A stretch of 64,000 nt of DNA, taken from an uncultured Prochlorococcus sp. (GTDB taxonomy: Bacteria > Cyanobacteriota > Cyanobacteriia > PCC-6307 > Cyanobiaceae). The notes under the pieces are model-generated. The model searched no databases. It was not told the origin of the DNA and saw nothing but the letters and a program-made list of their open reading frames with translations. Location of the stretch: positions 1 to 64,000 of the forward strand of contig CACJAC010000001.1 in the NCBI GenBank assembly GCA_902591275.1, given 5' to 3'. This document shows, piece after piece, positions 46,010-55,499 of the stretch (the stretch's first letter is position 1; the number at the start of each line of letters is the position of its first letter). The position numbers and the translations under genes are program-made.

Positions 46010-47167
46010 TCAGCAATCCTTCTCTAAAGAAATTTGACCTAGGCTCTTCATCATTTCCAGATTTAGTTGACACAATGAAACTATTTCTTCATTTTTAAAT
46101 CCATCTAAGAAAGCAAGCAATGATATTCCACCAGCACCTACACCTTCTTTTACATGACCTAATTCATAATCCCTCAATTCTTTGTATTTTGAAGATTTGA
46201 AATTTAAAGGACTTGCTAAACCTAATAATTTGACATCATATTTTTCATTAATTAGATTTACTAAATCATTGAGAGAATTATCTTTCACAAGCCACCCAGT
46301 TGTCGCAATAAAAACATCTTCAATAAATTCATCTTTATTTTTTTCATCTAAAAATTCTAATACAAGTAAAATGACCGCTAACATCTGACTTCCTCCAGAC
46401 AATATTACAGGTTGTTTTGCTAACCTGGCACCAATTAATAGACCCATTGAGAAAGCTTGGAAAGGATCTCCTACCGCCGCGACAACATCAAAAGAGTCGA
46501 AATCAGCCTTGAAATTTGCATTGAAAAGTCCTCTTTTAACTACTTTTCTTCTTAGTTCTCTTGGAGTTTTAAATAAACTACTCCCTACTAAATTAGATAC
46601 CTGCAAACCAAAAGCTTCCATTACTGCCTGAGCAGTTGTGGTGCCCCCTGGTACAGATTCAGAAATTAAAACTGGTTGTTTTAAGGATTTTCCAATTGCA
46701 AGACCTTTTTCATAGAGATTTAAAACTCTCTCTTTAGTCATCGATTTACCAGTAGTAAGACAATTTGATGGGCCCAAATTTCTATCTTCTACAACCAAAT
46801 GATTAAAATAAGGCTTTGCTCCTATTCCCAGAGGAACAATCACAGGATAAATATTTATAAGCTTTAAACAAACATGACTAATTAGAGCCGGAGTTACTCC
46901 TGCATTGAGAAGAGGCAATTTATATTTATGATCTTTTGAAGCACCCTCAAGCAAAAATTCGGCATCTGCGAGTGCAGTTTTTCGCCTTGATTTAGCATTA
47001 ATACCTGCTGCGGAAATGCCTGGTATTTGTGATGTATTAGTACCAGCAATTATGAGAAATATTTTCAAATTTTTAATATTCTTTTTCAGTATTTCTATCT
47101 TATTATGTTGTCTTTTTTTATTGGATTCATTACCAAAAAAATTTATCCCTAATGCAGTACTGTACAT
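46010..47167 (-). CDS. CobT-like phosphoribosyltransferase, UPF0284/TIGR00303 family
   Basis: A 385-residue member of the archaeal/cyanobacterial branch of nicotinate-nucleotide:base phosphoribosyltransferases. It shows LIIAGTNTSQIPGISAAG, DAEFLLEGASKDHKYKLPLL, ISESVPGGTTTAQAVMEAFG, and AVGDPFQAFSMGLLIGA with LSGGSQMLAVILLV. The expected role is activation of the lower-ligand base for corrinoid assembly. Marine picocyanobacteria are reported to make pseudocobalamin with adenine as the lower base, so the true base substrate is likely not dimethylbenzimidazole. The start may be a later Met, because the first 20 residues look non-conserved. Confidence 0.85.
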   Translation of the reverse strand: MYSTALGINFFGNESNKKRQHNKIEILKKNIKNLKIFLIIAGTNTSQIPGISAAGINAKSRRKTALADAEFLLEGASKDHKYKLPLLNAGVTPALISHVCLKLINIYPVIVPLGIGAKPYFNHLVVEDRNLGPSNCLTTGKSMTKERVLNLYEKGLAIGKSLKQPVLISESVPGGTTTAQAVMEAFGLQVSNLVGSSLFKTPRELRRKVVKRGLFNANFKADFDSFDVVAAVGDPFQAFSMGLLIGARLAKQPVILSGGSQMLAVILLVLEFLDEKNKDEFIEDVFIATTGWLVKDNSLNDLVNLINEKYDVKLLGLASPLNFKSSKYKELRDYELGHVKEGVGAGGISLLAFLDGFKNEEIVSLCQLNLEMMKSLGQISLEKDC

Positions 47168-47179
47168 TCTTACTTTATT

Positions 47180-47818
47180 TTAATTATTAAAATCAACTAA
47201 GCTATTTAATAATCTTGGAGGATCTGGGATGGTTAATTTAAATCTAGGAAATAGAGAATAGGCAACTACATGTACAGTTAAAAGATAAACTATTTCTTGG
47301 AAAATTATTAATAAAATTGCACCTAATTGTATACTCAAAATTGAGGGATATAAAGATAAATTAAATAATCCAATGACCTTTTCTATTAGACCATAACTCG
47401 CTCTGGTAATTAACACCCAAAGATTATCTCCAACCAACGTAGATAATGCTATTACTCTTAGTAAGAAGCCAAGGGTTCCAATAACAACTCCCACAGTTAA
47501 ACTAAGTTTCCAACTCTTTTCTTTTAACCAACACCAGCCTAACCAAAAAGCCAAAATCCCGTAAGGAAATAAAAATAAAGTGCCTCTAACTGGCCCCATA
47601 ATTATAAATAAAAGTAGAAATTGTATTAAAAGTCCTTCCAATGCGATTTTAGATCCTCTTCTCAAGTGCAACAAGATCATTGGGAGGGGTAAAATCAACC
47701 TTAATAAAGCTCCCCCAATTGGCAAATAATATAATGCAACCCATAATAAAGACGAAAGAGATGCTAAATAAGAGGTCTCAACAATATTTAATGCTTCAGT
47801 TTTTGTTGTTATTTTCAT
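47180..47818 (-). CDS. DUF2232 membrane protein
   Basis: A 212-residue integral membrane protein with about six hydrophobic helices. LYYLPIGGALLRLILPLPMILLHLRRGSK is the N-terminal hallmark of cyanobacterial DUF2232 proteins. FLFPYGILAFWLGWCW lies in the middle. It resembles energy-coupling-factor S-components in size and topology, so a vitamin-uptake role is conceivable, and it sits next to a CobT-like gene. That is inference only. It lies 12 bases upstream of the CobT-like start on the same strand. Confidence 0.8.
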   Translation of the reverse strand: MKITTKTEALNIVETSYLASLSSLLWVALYYLPIGGALLRLILPLPMILLHLRRGSKIALEGLLIQFLLLFIIMGPVRGTLFLFPYGILAFWLGWCWLKEKSWKLSLTVGVVIGTLGFLLRVIALSTLVGDNLWVLITRASYGLIEKVIGLFNLSLYPSILSIQLGAILLIIFQEIVYLLTVHVVAYSLFPRFKLTIPDPPRLLNSLVDFNN

Positions 47819-47838
47819 TTTTTGTTGAATATTTTTAA

Positions 47839-48423
47839 TTAATTTTTATTCATACTTTTATTTTTTGAATCTAAGATACGTTCAATCTTTTCTATTTCAA
47901 AATTTACCTCAGAATTGCTCAATATGGAACTTAACTCTTCCGTGGGATCTTTTGGATCTACATCTTTTAAGATGAATATTATTTTGTAAGATTGAAGTTC
48001 AATTTTTCTTTTTTTTGAAAGATTCTTAATTTTTTTACTTTTTTTATAATCAAATTTTTTGTTTTCTTTTTCTAAATTTATATCGTTTTTATTTTCTGGA
48101 ATATTTTTTGGCTTTTCTACTTTTTTAATTTTCTTATCATCAAATTTTTTGCTTTCTTTTTCTAAATTTATAAGGTTTTTATTTTCTGGAATATTTTTCG
48201 GCTTTTCTACTTTTTTAATTTTCTTATCATCAAATTTTTTGTTTTCTTTTTCTAAATTTATATCTTTTTTATTTAATAAGTTATTTTGTAAATCTTCATT
48301 TTTGCTTGTTTTTTCTAAATCATTAAAACTACTTTCAAGAAAATTTCCAATCCTCCCTCCAGAGCATGATTGCAAGAAAATTAAAAAAATTAATAAAAAA
48401 AATTCTTTTTTTTTTAAAATCAT
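47839..48423 (-). CDS. Lys-rich repeat-containing putative lipoprotein
   Basis: A 194-residue protein. A hydrophobic signal (EFFLLIFLIFLQSC) ends at a lipobox-like LQSC|S, so it is probably a lipoprotein. Residues about 53-140 consist of a 30-residue unit (LEKENKKFDDKKIKKVEKP plus NIPENKN) present twice in full and once in part, very rich in Lys, Glu and Asn. The last 55 residues (YKIIFILKDVDPKDPTEEL) look like a small folded domain. I do not recognise it. It sits immediately downstream of topA with a 7-base gap. Confidence 0.65.
   Translation of the reverse strand: MILKKKEFFLLIFLIFLQSCSGGRIGNFLESSFNDLEKTSKNEDLQNNLLNKKDINLEKENKKFDDKKIKKVEKPKNIPENKNLINLEKESKKFDDKKIKKVEKPKNIPENKNDINLEKENKKFDYKKSKKIKNLSKKRKIELQSYKIIFILKDVDPKDPTEELSSILSNSEVNFEIEKIERILDSKNKSMNKN
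48051..48265 (-). repeat. 90-bp in-frame tandem repeat, two full copies plus partial
   Basis: Blocks starting at 48061, 48151 and 48241 align with an exact 90-base period. The full copies differ at only a few positions and the partial copy adjoins them. The repeat encodes the Lys-rich repeat region of the lipoprotein. The opposite strand is also open through it (48059-48484), a by-product of composition. Confidence 0.9.
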
Positions 48424-48430
48424 ATTTTTT

Positions 48431-51037
48431 CTAACTTTTCTTTTTCCTTGTAGTTTTTTTATTACTAATCTTTGTTTTTTTTAAAATTGCACCTTTTTTA
48501 TCTTTTAGTTTTTCTTCTAAAAGAGATACTGCTTCATCTATGGTAAATTTTTCTATATCAGTATCTTTGGCAATCGAAACATTAGTTTTGCCACATTTTA
48601 AATAGACACCATATCTTCCATTTAATATTTGAATTTTTTCTTTAAATTCTTTCGGTTTTCCAAAGTCTTTAAGTACCTCTTGACCACCTCTACCCATTTT
48701 TGGCATCGCAAGAATTTCTAATGCTCGTTTTATATCAACAGTAAAAACATCATCCTCTTTCTTTAAAGATCTATTTTCAGATTCAGATTCATTTTTAATC
48801 CATTTGATGTAAGGGCCAAATCTTCCTCTATCAGCTTCAACAACTCCTCCTTCAGGATGAACTCCTAACAATCTAGGTAAACTTAAAAGTACAAGCGCCT
48901 CATCTAGAGTTAGATCATCAGTTTTCAACTCTTTGGGTAATGAAGCTCTTCTTGGTTTAGCTTTATCTTGATCATTATTTCCCAATTGTACGTAAGGTCC
49001 ATAAGGGCCAAATCTTAAAAAGACTTTTTCCCCAGTTTTCGGGTCAGTTCCAAGATCTGATGGGCCACTTAAAATTTGATCAACTTGCTTTATATCTAAA
49101 TCTCCAGGAGTAATATCCATTGGAAGATTACCTTTAGCCTGAATTTCATTACCAGATTCATCAATTTTTGTACCCTCTAGCCAAGGTCCGTTAGAGCCTA
49201 TTCTGACTACGCAAGGAAGGTCTTCGAAATCAACTTGTCTATAAGCTTTACCATCAATATCACCCTCTGTTTTCTGAACTTTTACCTCCAAACCATTTTT
49301 ACCTTTATAGAAAGTTTCTAGGTATGGTAGCCACTCAAGATTACCAGAAGATATTTCATCCAATGAAGATTCCATTTTTGCAGTAAAAGTAGTATCAACC
49401 AGATCAGGAAAATGTTCTTCTAATAGAGCAGTAACAGCAAAAGCTGTAAACGTTGGAGCCAAAGTATTGGAAGATATATTCGCATATCCTCTATCAACTA
49501 TGGTCCCAATAATGCTGGCATAGGTAGAAGGTCTCCCAATCCCTTCTTTTTCAAGAACTTTAACTAATGCAGCCTCTGTATATCTTGCAGGAGGTTTAGT
49601 TTCATGAAAAGTAGATTCCTTATTAGTAACTTCAAGACATGTTCCAGTTGTTAAGTTTGGGAGAATAATCTCTTGTTGTTCAAGGGATGAACTTGGGTCA
49701 TCACTTCCCTCGACATAAGCTCTGAAGAATCCTGCGAAATCAATACTTTTCCCGCTCGATTTAAATAATCCATCCCCTACCCTAATTTCAGCATTAATCA
49801 TTGTTAACCTAGCTTCCGCCATTTGACTAGCTACAGTTCTTTTCCAAATTAAATCGTAAAGTGATAAGTCTCTACCAGTTAGATTAGTTTCCTTTGGTGT
49901 TTTAAATACCTCACCTGCAGGCCTGATAGCTTCATGTGCTTCTTGAGCATTTCTTGCAGTTGAATTAAATTGTCTTGGTGAGTTAGATAAATATTCTTTT
50001 CCATACATAGAACTGACACATTCTCTAGCAGCTCTTGTTGCTTGTTCGGAGAGATGAACTGAATCAGTTCTCATATATGTTATGAAACCTCTCTCATATA
50101 GACCTTGTGCACATCTCATAGTTTCTCTTGCAGACAAACGAAGCTTCCTATTTGCTTCTTGTTGTAATGTGCTAGTTGTAAATGGAGGAACTGGCTTACG
50201 AGTGGATGGCTTTTTTTCGATTTTTGAGACTAACCAATCCTCTGAGGAAAAAGTCTTCAATAAATCATTTACTTGTTCTTCTCCAATTATTAAAGATTTG
50301 TTTCCTTCTTTTAATTTACCGGTTTGTTCGTCGAAATCGGAACCGTTAGAAATTCTTTGACCGTTTAAACTGAATAATTTAGTTTCGAAAGTAATATTAT
50401 CTTTTACTAGGGAAGCTTTAATCCCCCAGTAACTAGCTTTTTTAAAGGATCTTCTTTCTCTCTCTCGCCTAACAAGAAGTCTTACAGAAACTGATTGGAC
50501 ACGACCAGCAGATAGTCGGGGGGCTACCTTCTTCCAAAGTAAAGGAGATAATTCATATCCAAAAAGCCTGTCCAAGATTCTTCTTGTTTCTTGAGCCTGA
50601 ACAAGTTCCATATCAATTTCTCTTGTTTGGTCTAAAGCTTTATTAATTGCCTTTTTTGTGATTTCATGAAAAACCATTCTCTTAGTTGGTATTTTAGGCT
50701 TAAGTATTTGCAAGAGATGCCAGCTAATACTCTCTCCCTCTCTATCTTCATCAGTTGCCAGTAATAGCTGGTTCGCACCTTTCAATGCATCTTTTAACTC
50801 TTTAACAACCTTTTTCTTATCTTTTGGAACTATATAAAGTGGTTCAAAATCTTCTGTTGTATTAACTCCTATCCTTGACCATTTTTCCTTTTTAACCGCA
50901 GCAGGTATTTCAGCAGCTCCTTTTGGAAGATCTCTTACATGTCCCATTGAAGCGAGAACTTCATAATTAGGAGGCAAAAACTTTCTTATAGTTTTTGCTT
51001 TGGTGGGACTTTCAACAATAACAAGTGTGTGATCCAA
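48431..51037 (-). CDS. topA: DNA topoisomerase I (type IA)
   Basis: An 868-residue enzyme that relaxes negative supercoils. The Toprim domain starts VIVESPTKAKTIRKFLPPNY, with the acidic triad region LLLATDEDREGESISWHLL. The active-site Tyr is in GFITYMRTDSVHLS, at roughly residue 318. EGIGRPSTYASIIGTIVDRGY follows. Instead of zinc fingers, the C-terminus carries repeated Toprim-associated modules (RFGPYGPYVQLG, RFGPYIKWIKN, NGRYGVYLKCG) and a Lys-rich tail, which is normal for cyanobacteria. It is divergent from ndhB. Confidence 0.97.
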   Translation of the reverse strand: MDHTLVIVESPTKAKTIRKFLPPNYEVLASMGHVRDLPKGAAEIPAAVKKEKWSRIGVNTTEDFEPLYIVPKDKKKVVKELKDALKGANQLLLATDEDREGESISWHLLQILKPKIPTKRMVFHEITKKAINKALDQTREIDMELVQAQETRRILDRLFGYELSPLLWKKVAPRLSAGRVQSVSVRLLVRRERERRSFKKASYWGIKASLVKDNITFETKLFSLNGQRISNGSDFDEQTGKLKEGNKSLIIGEEQVNDLLKTFSSEDWLVSKIEKKPSTRKPVPPFTTSTLQQEANRKLRLSARETMRCAQGLYERGFITYMRTDSVHLSEQATRAARECVSSMYGKEYLSNSPRQFNSTARNAQEAHEAIRPAGEVFKTPKETNLTGRDLSLYDLIWKRTVASQMAEARLTMINAEIRVGDGLFKSSGKSIDFAGFFRAYVEGSDDPSSSLEQQEIILPNLTTGTCLEVTNKESTFHETKPPARYTEAALVKVLEKEGIGRPSTYASIIGTIVDRGYANISSNTLAPTFTAFAVTALLEEHFPDLVDTTFTAKMESSLDEISSGNLEWLPYLETFYKGKNGLEVKVQKTEGDIDGKAYRQVDFEDLPCVVRIGSNGPWLEGTKIDESGNEIQAKGNLPMDITPGDLDIKQVDQILSGPSDLGTDPKTGEKVFLRFGPYGPYVQLGNNDQDKAKPRRASLPKELKTDDLTLDEALVLLSLPRLLGVHPEGGVVEADRGRFGPYIKWIKNESESENRSLKKEDDVFTVDIKRALEILAMPKMGRGGQEVLKDFGKPKEFKEKIQILNGRYGVYLKCGKTNVSIAKDTDIEKFTIDEAVSLLEEKLKDKKGAILKKTKISNKKTTRKKKS

Positions 51038-51144
51038 GGTTTATTTCAAAAATTGGTGTTTTTGTTCTGTTAGGGCATATTATGATTATTTGAAGCTTTT
51101 TCAAGTATTTTCTACTGAAAATTTCAAAAATCATACCCACAAAT

Positions 51145-51150
51145 TATAAT
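51145..51150 (+). promoter_or_regulatory. Candidate -10 box upstream of ndhB
   Basis: TATAAT lies 62 bases before the ndhB GTG in the 175-base topA-ndhB divergent gap. The region at the expected -35 position (TTTCAA) is a poor match, so the assignment is tentative. No small gene is visible in this gap. Confidence 0.3.
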
Positions 51151-51212
51151 CAAGTTAAGATTAACTCTTAGACCCTTACAATCAAACATCTAATTTAATC
51201 CAATTTAATAAA

Positions 51213-52733
51213 GTGCCCAACGAAATCTTTACAATTAATTTAAATGCTCAAGCCATTATTCCAGAGGCTTTTATTTTATTAGGTATTGTTGGAACACTTC
51301 TTGTAGATTTAGCTGGAGAAAAAACTGCATCAAAATGGGCACCAATAATTTGCTATTTATCAATTGGCAGCTCTCTCGTTAGTTTGGCATTGCAATGGAG
51401 TAATCCTGTAGAAAGCGCATTCCTTGGGTCCTTTAATTCAGATAATTTGGCAATCGCATTTAGAGCAATAATTTCTTTATCAACCTTAATATCTTTACTC
51501 ATAAGTTGGCGGTATACAGAACAAAGTGGTAGCCCAATTGGCGAGTTTGCTGCGATAGTTCTTTCAGCCACCCTTGGAGCAATGCTTTTGTGTGGATCTA
51601 CTGACCTTATTAGTGTATTTATATCTCTGGAAACTTTATCTGTAGCAAGTTACTTACTTTCTGGTTATCTCAAGAGAGATCCAAGAAGTTCAGAAGCGGC
51701 CTTAAAATACCTCCTTGTTGGATCAGCTGCTGCTGCGGTCTATTTGTATGGATCCTCTTTTCTTTATGGATTAAGTGGTTCAACAAACTTAACGACCATA
51801 GGTTTAGAAATTATAAATAAGCCATCCTTTATTACTTCACTAGCTCTTGTATTTGTCTTATCAACAGTTGCCTTTAAAATTGCTGCTGTTCCCTTTCATC
51901 AATGGACTCCTGATGTATATGAGGGTTCACCTACACCTGTAGTAGCTTTTTTATCCGTTGGTTCAAAAACAGCGGGCTTTGCATTTGCAATAAGAATATT
52001 AAGCACAACTTTCTCTTCTTTTGACGAAGAATGGAAACTTTTATTTACCATTTTGGCAATATTGAGCATGGCTCTAGGAAATGTTGTAGCTCTAGCTCAA
52101 ACCTCCATGAAAAGGATGCTAGCTTACAGTTCTATTGGACAAGCAGGATTTGTAATGATTGGAATAGTATCTGGTACACAAGATGGTTTATCAGCTGCTG
52201 TTTTATATTTGGCTGCATATTTATTTATGAATTTGGGTGCATTTTCTTGTGTAATACTTTTCTCACTAAGAACTGGTTCCGACAGAATTCTTGATTACTC
52301 AGGGCTTTACCAAAAAGATCCTCTCATTACATTAGGCTTAAGCCTTTGTCTTCTATCTCTTGGAGGGTTACCTCCAATGTTGGGATTTTTTGGAAAGATA
52401 TACTTGTTCTTTGCAGGTTGGGCAAATCATCAATATCTACTAGTAATTGTTGGATTAGTAACTTCAGTTATATCTATTTATTACTACATTTCAGTGATAA
52501 AAATGATGGTAGTTAAAGAACCACAGGAAGCTTCTGAAATAGTCAAATCATATCCAGAAATTAATTGGGGAATTGTAGGATTACCTCCTTTGAGAATTGC
52601 ACTTTATACTTGCGTGGCTGTAACTGCTCTTGGAGGAATCTTATCTAATCCTCTTTTTAAATTAGCCAATACAGCAGTTTCAGAAACTCCTTTCTTACAA
52701 GATATTATTGCTACAGCAAACAATATTTCCTAG
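51213..52733 (+). CDS. ndhB: NAD(P)H-quinone oxidoreductase subunit 2
   Basis: A 506-residue membrane subunit of the cyanobacterial NDH-1 complex, used in respiration and cyclic electron flow. About 14 helices. The proton-pumping core pattern includes [45 protein letters not shown] with its conserved Pro/Trp region, and [20 protein letters not shown]. The start is GTG at 51213. Only this subunit of the complex is in the window. Confidence 0.97.
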   Translation: MPNEIFTINLNAQAIIPEAFILLGIVGTLLVDLAGEKTASKWAPIICYLSIGSSLVSLALQWSNPVESAFLGSFNSDNLAIAFRAIISLSTLISLLISWRYTEQSGSPIGEFAAIVLSATLGAMLLCGSTDLISVFISLETLSVASYLLSGYLKRDPRSSEAALKYLLVGSAAAAVYLYGSSFLYGLSGSTNLTTIGLEIINKPSFITSLALVFVLSTVAFKIAAVPFHQWTPDVYEGSPTPVVAFLSVGSKTAGFAFAIRILSTTFSSFDEEWKLLFTILAILSMALGNVVALAQTSMKRMLAYSSIGQAGFVMIGIVSGTQDGLSAAVLYLAAYLFMNLGAFSCVILFSLRTGSDRILDYSGLYQKDPLITLGLSLCLLSLGGLPPMLGFFGKIYLFFAGWANHQYLLVIVGLVTSVISIYYYISVIKMMVVKEPQEASEIVKSYPEINWGIVGLPPLRIALYTCVAVTALGGILSNPLFKLANTAVSETPFLQDIIATANNIS

Positions 52734-52749
52734 AAGAATTCTTCAATAA

Positions 52750-53436
52750 ATGTCTAAGAAAGTTGCAAGTTTAGAAAATATATCTAAAACATATGGGAAA
52801 GAGGATTTAACTGTCAAAGCCTTAGACAGCATAAATTTAGAAATTTATAAAGGTGATTATTTAGCTGTAATGGGGGCAAGTGGCTCAGGTAAAAGTACAG
52901 CTATGAATATTATTGGATGTTTAGATAGACCATCTGAAGGTATTTATAAATTAAATGGTATTCCTGTTGAGAATTTATCTGATGATGAGCTCGCGGAAAT
53001 ACGTAACCAAAAATTAGGCTTCGTTTTTCAACAATTTCATCTTCTTTCAGACGCAACTGCACTTGAAAACGTAACTTTGCCCATGATTTATGCTGGTATT
53101 GAGCCTGAGCAAAGATTAGAGCGAGGCAAGAATGCCTTAAAAAAAGTTGGTCTTTCAGAAAGGATGAATAATCGCCCGAACCAATTATCAGGGGGTCAAC
53201 AACAACGAGTTGCTATTGCGAGGGCTATTATCAATAACCCTGCAATTTTGTTAGCCGACGAACCTACTGGAGCACTAGATTCAAAAACCACTGAAGATGT
53301 ATTAGATCTTTTTGACAAGCTGCATGAATCTGGAATAACTATAGTTTTAGTTACGCATGAAGATGAAGTTGCAAATCGGGCAAAAAAAATAGCAAAATTT
53401 AAGGATGGAAGAATAGTTGAATTAAAAGTTAATTAA
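52750..53436 (+). CDS. ABC transporter ATP-binding protein (MacB/LolD/DevA-like)
   Basis: A 228-residue ATPase. Walker A is MGASGSGKSTAMNIIG, the Q-loop is FVFQQFHLL, the signature is LSGGQQQRVAIARAI, and Walker B is LLADEPTGALD, ending in VTHEDEVANRAKKIAKFKDG. The QQ-containing signature and short length mark the MacB/LolD/DevA class that works with FtsX-like permeases to extract lipoproteins, lipids or peptides from the membrane. No permease is adjacent. It starts 16 bases after ndhB and ends 2 bases from the opposing birA. Confidence 0.92.
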   Translation: MSKKVASLENISKTYGKEDLTVKALDSINLEIYKGDYLAVMGASGSGKSTAMNIIGCLDRPSEGIYKLNGIPVENLSDDELAEIRNQKLGFVFQQFHLLSDATALENVTLPMIYAGIEPEQRLERGKNALKKVGLSERMNNRPNQLSGGQQQRVAIARAIINNPAILLADEPTGALDSKTTEDVLDLFDKLHESGITIVLVTHEDEVANRAKKIAKFKDGRIVELKVN

Positions 53437-53438
53437 AT

Positions 53439-54188
53439 TCAAAACCTTCTAATTACCTTCACTTGAGTTTCATTTTCAATTCTTAAATTCCCATTCGAAT
53501 CAATATCTTTAATTTTCCATGTATGAGGATAATAACCACTAGGTAAAAAACTTTTAGTAAGAAACTTATTTGCAGATTTAATTACATATTCTTTCTTCTT
53601 ATTACATTCAATTGAATCATTAAAAGCTTTAAGAACTTTGGCTGTCCAATAATGTTGATTAATATTCTTAGTTTGAAGTACTTTTGATAATGAAATACCT
53701 TCTGATGGAGTGTAATTTAAAACATTCATGCCAAGTCCTACTCTTACATAGATAATTTCTTTTCCTCTTGTAATAACCCTTGGCAAAAATCCAATCAACT
53801 TTTTTGAACCAAGAAAAATATCATTTGGCCATTTCAAACAAACATTTATATTCTCTTGTCTAAGCATTTCACATAACTTAATACCTAAAGACAAATTAAA
53901 TATTTGACATTCAAATTCTTTTGAAAATATTGGGTAAGCTGCACTTAACCAAATCCCGCCTTTTGGTGAAATCCAAGTTTTCGAGTTTTGGCCAACTCCT
54001 GAGAACTGTTCTCTTGCGATAATAGCTACAGGCTGATTTTTCTTTATTTCAGAATATTCAAAAAAGTTTGTTAGCTCATTTTCGGTACTTTTACATTTTA
54101 TTTTGTAACGAAGTGTCCAGGTTGGATATTGACCCTGAATTTTTTTTAAATAAAAAACTGTCTTAGCTGCAGGTCCAATAACTTTCAC
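53439..54188 (-). CDS. birA: Biotin-[acetyl-CoA carboxylase] ligase
   Basis: A 249-residue biotin protein ligase without an N-terminal DNA-binding domain, so it is monofunctional. The biotinyl-AMP loop region AREQFSGVGQNSKTWISPKGGIW corresponds to the GRGRxxR-type loop but is changed to GVGQNSK. LKWPNDIFLGSKKLIGFLP holds the catalytic Lys. The C-terminal small beta domain is short. The start codon is GTG. The loop change is typical of divergent cyanobacterial ligases and need not mean loss of activity. Confidence 0.85.
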   Translation of the reverse strand: MKVIGPAAKTVFYLKKIQGQYPTWTLRYKIKCKSTENELTNFFEYSEIKKNQPVAIIAREQFSGVGQNSKTWISPKGGIWLSAAYPIFSKEFECQIFNLSLGIKLCEMLRQENINVCLKWPNDIFLGSKKLIGFLPRVITRGKEIIYVRVGLGMNVLNYTPSEGISLSKVLQTKNINQHYWTAKVLKAFNDSIECNKKKEYVIKSANKFLTKSFLPSGYYPHTWKIKDIDSNGNLRIENETQVKVIRRF

Positions 54189-54263
54189 AAATTTTTTATT
54201 AAAACAACGAGCATCTTTTTAAAGATTAGATTAACTTTAGTCTTAATAAGTAAATTTTACAAA

Positions 54264-54749
54264 TTGGACAAAAAGTATTTGCCAATAGTGAATAGAAGAA
54301 ATCCACATCTATTAAAAAATTGTCTTGATAATTTTAAAAAATCATGCGGAGACTTAGATAAACTCTCTAAAATCAACGAAAACTGGAAGAACTTAATCGG
54401 ATTAGAACTATTTCAAGAATGTAAACCATTAAATATTGAAAAAAAAATACTTACTATTGCAGTAAATCATCCACAGTGGCGCCAAGCTTTAATCTATAAC
54501 AAGCATAAATTAAGAGAGAGAATAGAGAAAATTGGAATAACTTTGACTGAAATAAAAATAATACAAAATTATGAAATTAAAAATAAAAATATCAAAGCTA
54601 CTAATGCAAAGATAGTTTGGGCAAAGCATCCAAGCAGAATCAGTCAAAATAATATGTGCATTTGTACTCTTTGTAATTCCCCTACTCCTGAGGGCGAAAT
54701 CAAAAGATGGGGAAAGTGTTCTTTTTGTTGGAGAAAAATAAAAAACTAA
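54264..54749 (+). CDS. DciA-like (DUF721) protein with C-terminal four-Cys motif
   Basis: A 161-residue protein. Residues about 25-95 match the DUF721/DciA KH-like domain (NWKNLIGLELFQECKPLNIEKKILTIAV, HPQWRQALIYNKHKL). DciA loads the replicative helicase in bacteria lacking DnaC. The last 30 residues carry a CICTLC and CSFC pattern that looks like a zinc ribbon not usually attached to the domain. Start TTG at 54264, 75 bases divergent from birA. The helicase role is inferred from family. Confidence 0.8.
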   Translation: MDKKYLPIVNRRNPHLLKNCLDNFKKSCGDLDKLSKINENWKNLIGLELFQECKPLNIEKKILTIAVNHPQWRQALIYNKHKLRERIEKIGITLTEIKIIQNYEIKNKNIKATNAKIVWAKHPSRISQNNMCICTLCNSPTPEGEIKRWGKCSFCWRKIKN

Positions 54750-54754
54750 ATTCT

Positions 54755-55456
54755 TTATTTAACTAAAATTAGTATTCCCATTTGCCCCCCCAAAATAGTC
54801 CTATATTCAGCTTTTTTAAATCCAACTTTCTTAGCAATATTTATAAGCTCATTTTTCTTTGGAAAATTACTAATACTTTTTTCAATATATGCGTACTCTG
54901 GACCTAAATTAAAAAGCCGCGAAATGGTTACTACAATTAATCTCAAATAAATTTTCTGAAAAATATTGGATAAAGAATTTCTTGTTGAGTGATTAAAATC
55001 CAAAAATCCTGCCCTTCCCTTATCCTTCAAAAGATTAAAAACTTTTTTTATTCCTTCTTCAACATTATTTAAGTTTCTAAGTCCATATGACATGCAAATC
55101 CCATCAAAATTTTTTGAATAATCATTAATTTTTAATACATCTTTAATTTCCCACTTAATAAATTTATTTTTTTTAAGCTCTGATTTTTTTTTTGCAATAT
55201 TTAAGATATCCACTGCACTGTCAATCCCAGTAATTGAACCTCTTGGACTAACTCTTTCAGAAATTAAGAATGCTAAATCTCCAGTTCCACAGCATAAATC
55301 AGCCCAATCTTCGCCATTTAAAGGTTCTAATAAATTAACTAATTTCCTTTTCCATAATCTGTGCAGCCCAAAACTTAATAGATTATTTAAAAAGTCATAT
55401 TTATAAGAAATTTTATTAAATATATTTTTGACTTCGATAGTTTTTGTGAATTTCAT
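54755..55456 (-). CDS. menG: UbiE/MenG-type quinone C-methyltransferase
   Basis: A 233-residue SAM methyltransferase. YDFLNNLLSFGLHRLWKRKLV is the UbiE-family hallmark, DLCCGTGDLAFLISE the SAM-binding loop, ICMSYGLRNLNNVEEGIKKV the second signature, and GRAGFLDFNHS the third. In cyanobacteria the homologue methylates 2-phytyl-1,4-naphthoquinone in the final phylloquinone step for photosystem I. It lies downstream of hisF on the same strand (43-base gap). Confidence 0.94.
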   Translation of the reverse strand: MKFTKTIEVKNIFNKISYKYDFLNNLLSFGLHRLWKRKLVNLLEPLNGEDWADLCCGTGDLAFLISERVSPRGSITGIDSAVDILNIAKKKSELKKNKFIKWEIKDVLKINDYSKNFDGICMSYGLRNLNNVEEGIKKVFNLLKDKGRAGFLDFNHSTRNSLSNIFQKIYLRLIVVTISRLFNLGPEYAYIEKSISNFPKKNELINIAKKVGFKKAEYRTILGGQMGILILVK

Positions 55457-55499
55457 TTTTAAATTTTTAAACTTATTTTTTTGGTATTAAATTAAATTT

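Noticed and set aside
48051-48265. Possible CRISPR array
   Set aside because: The period is 90 bases with no distinct spacers and it keeps a reading frame, so it is a coding tandem repeat.
48059-48484. Plus-strand 141-aa ORF with Phe-rich repeats
   Set aside because: It is antisense to the Lys-rich lipoprotein repeats; AAA/GAA codons read backwards as TTT/TTC, giving an open frame by composition.
52031-52294. 87-aa plus-strand ORF inside ndhB
   Set aside because: It is a different frame of ndhB with an unusual Cys/Trp/Phe composition and no recognisable domain.
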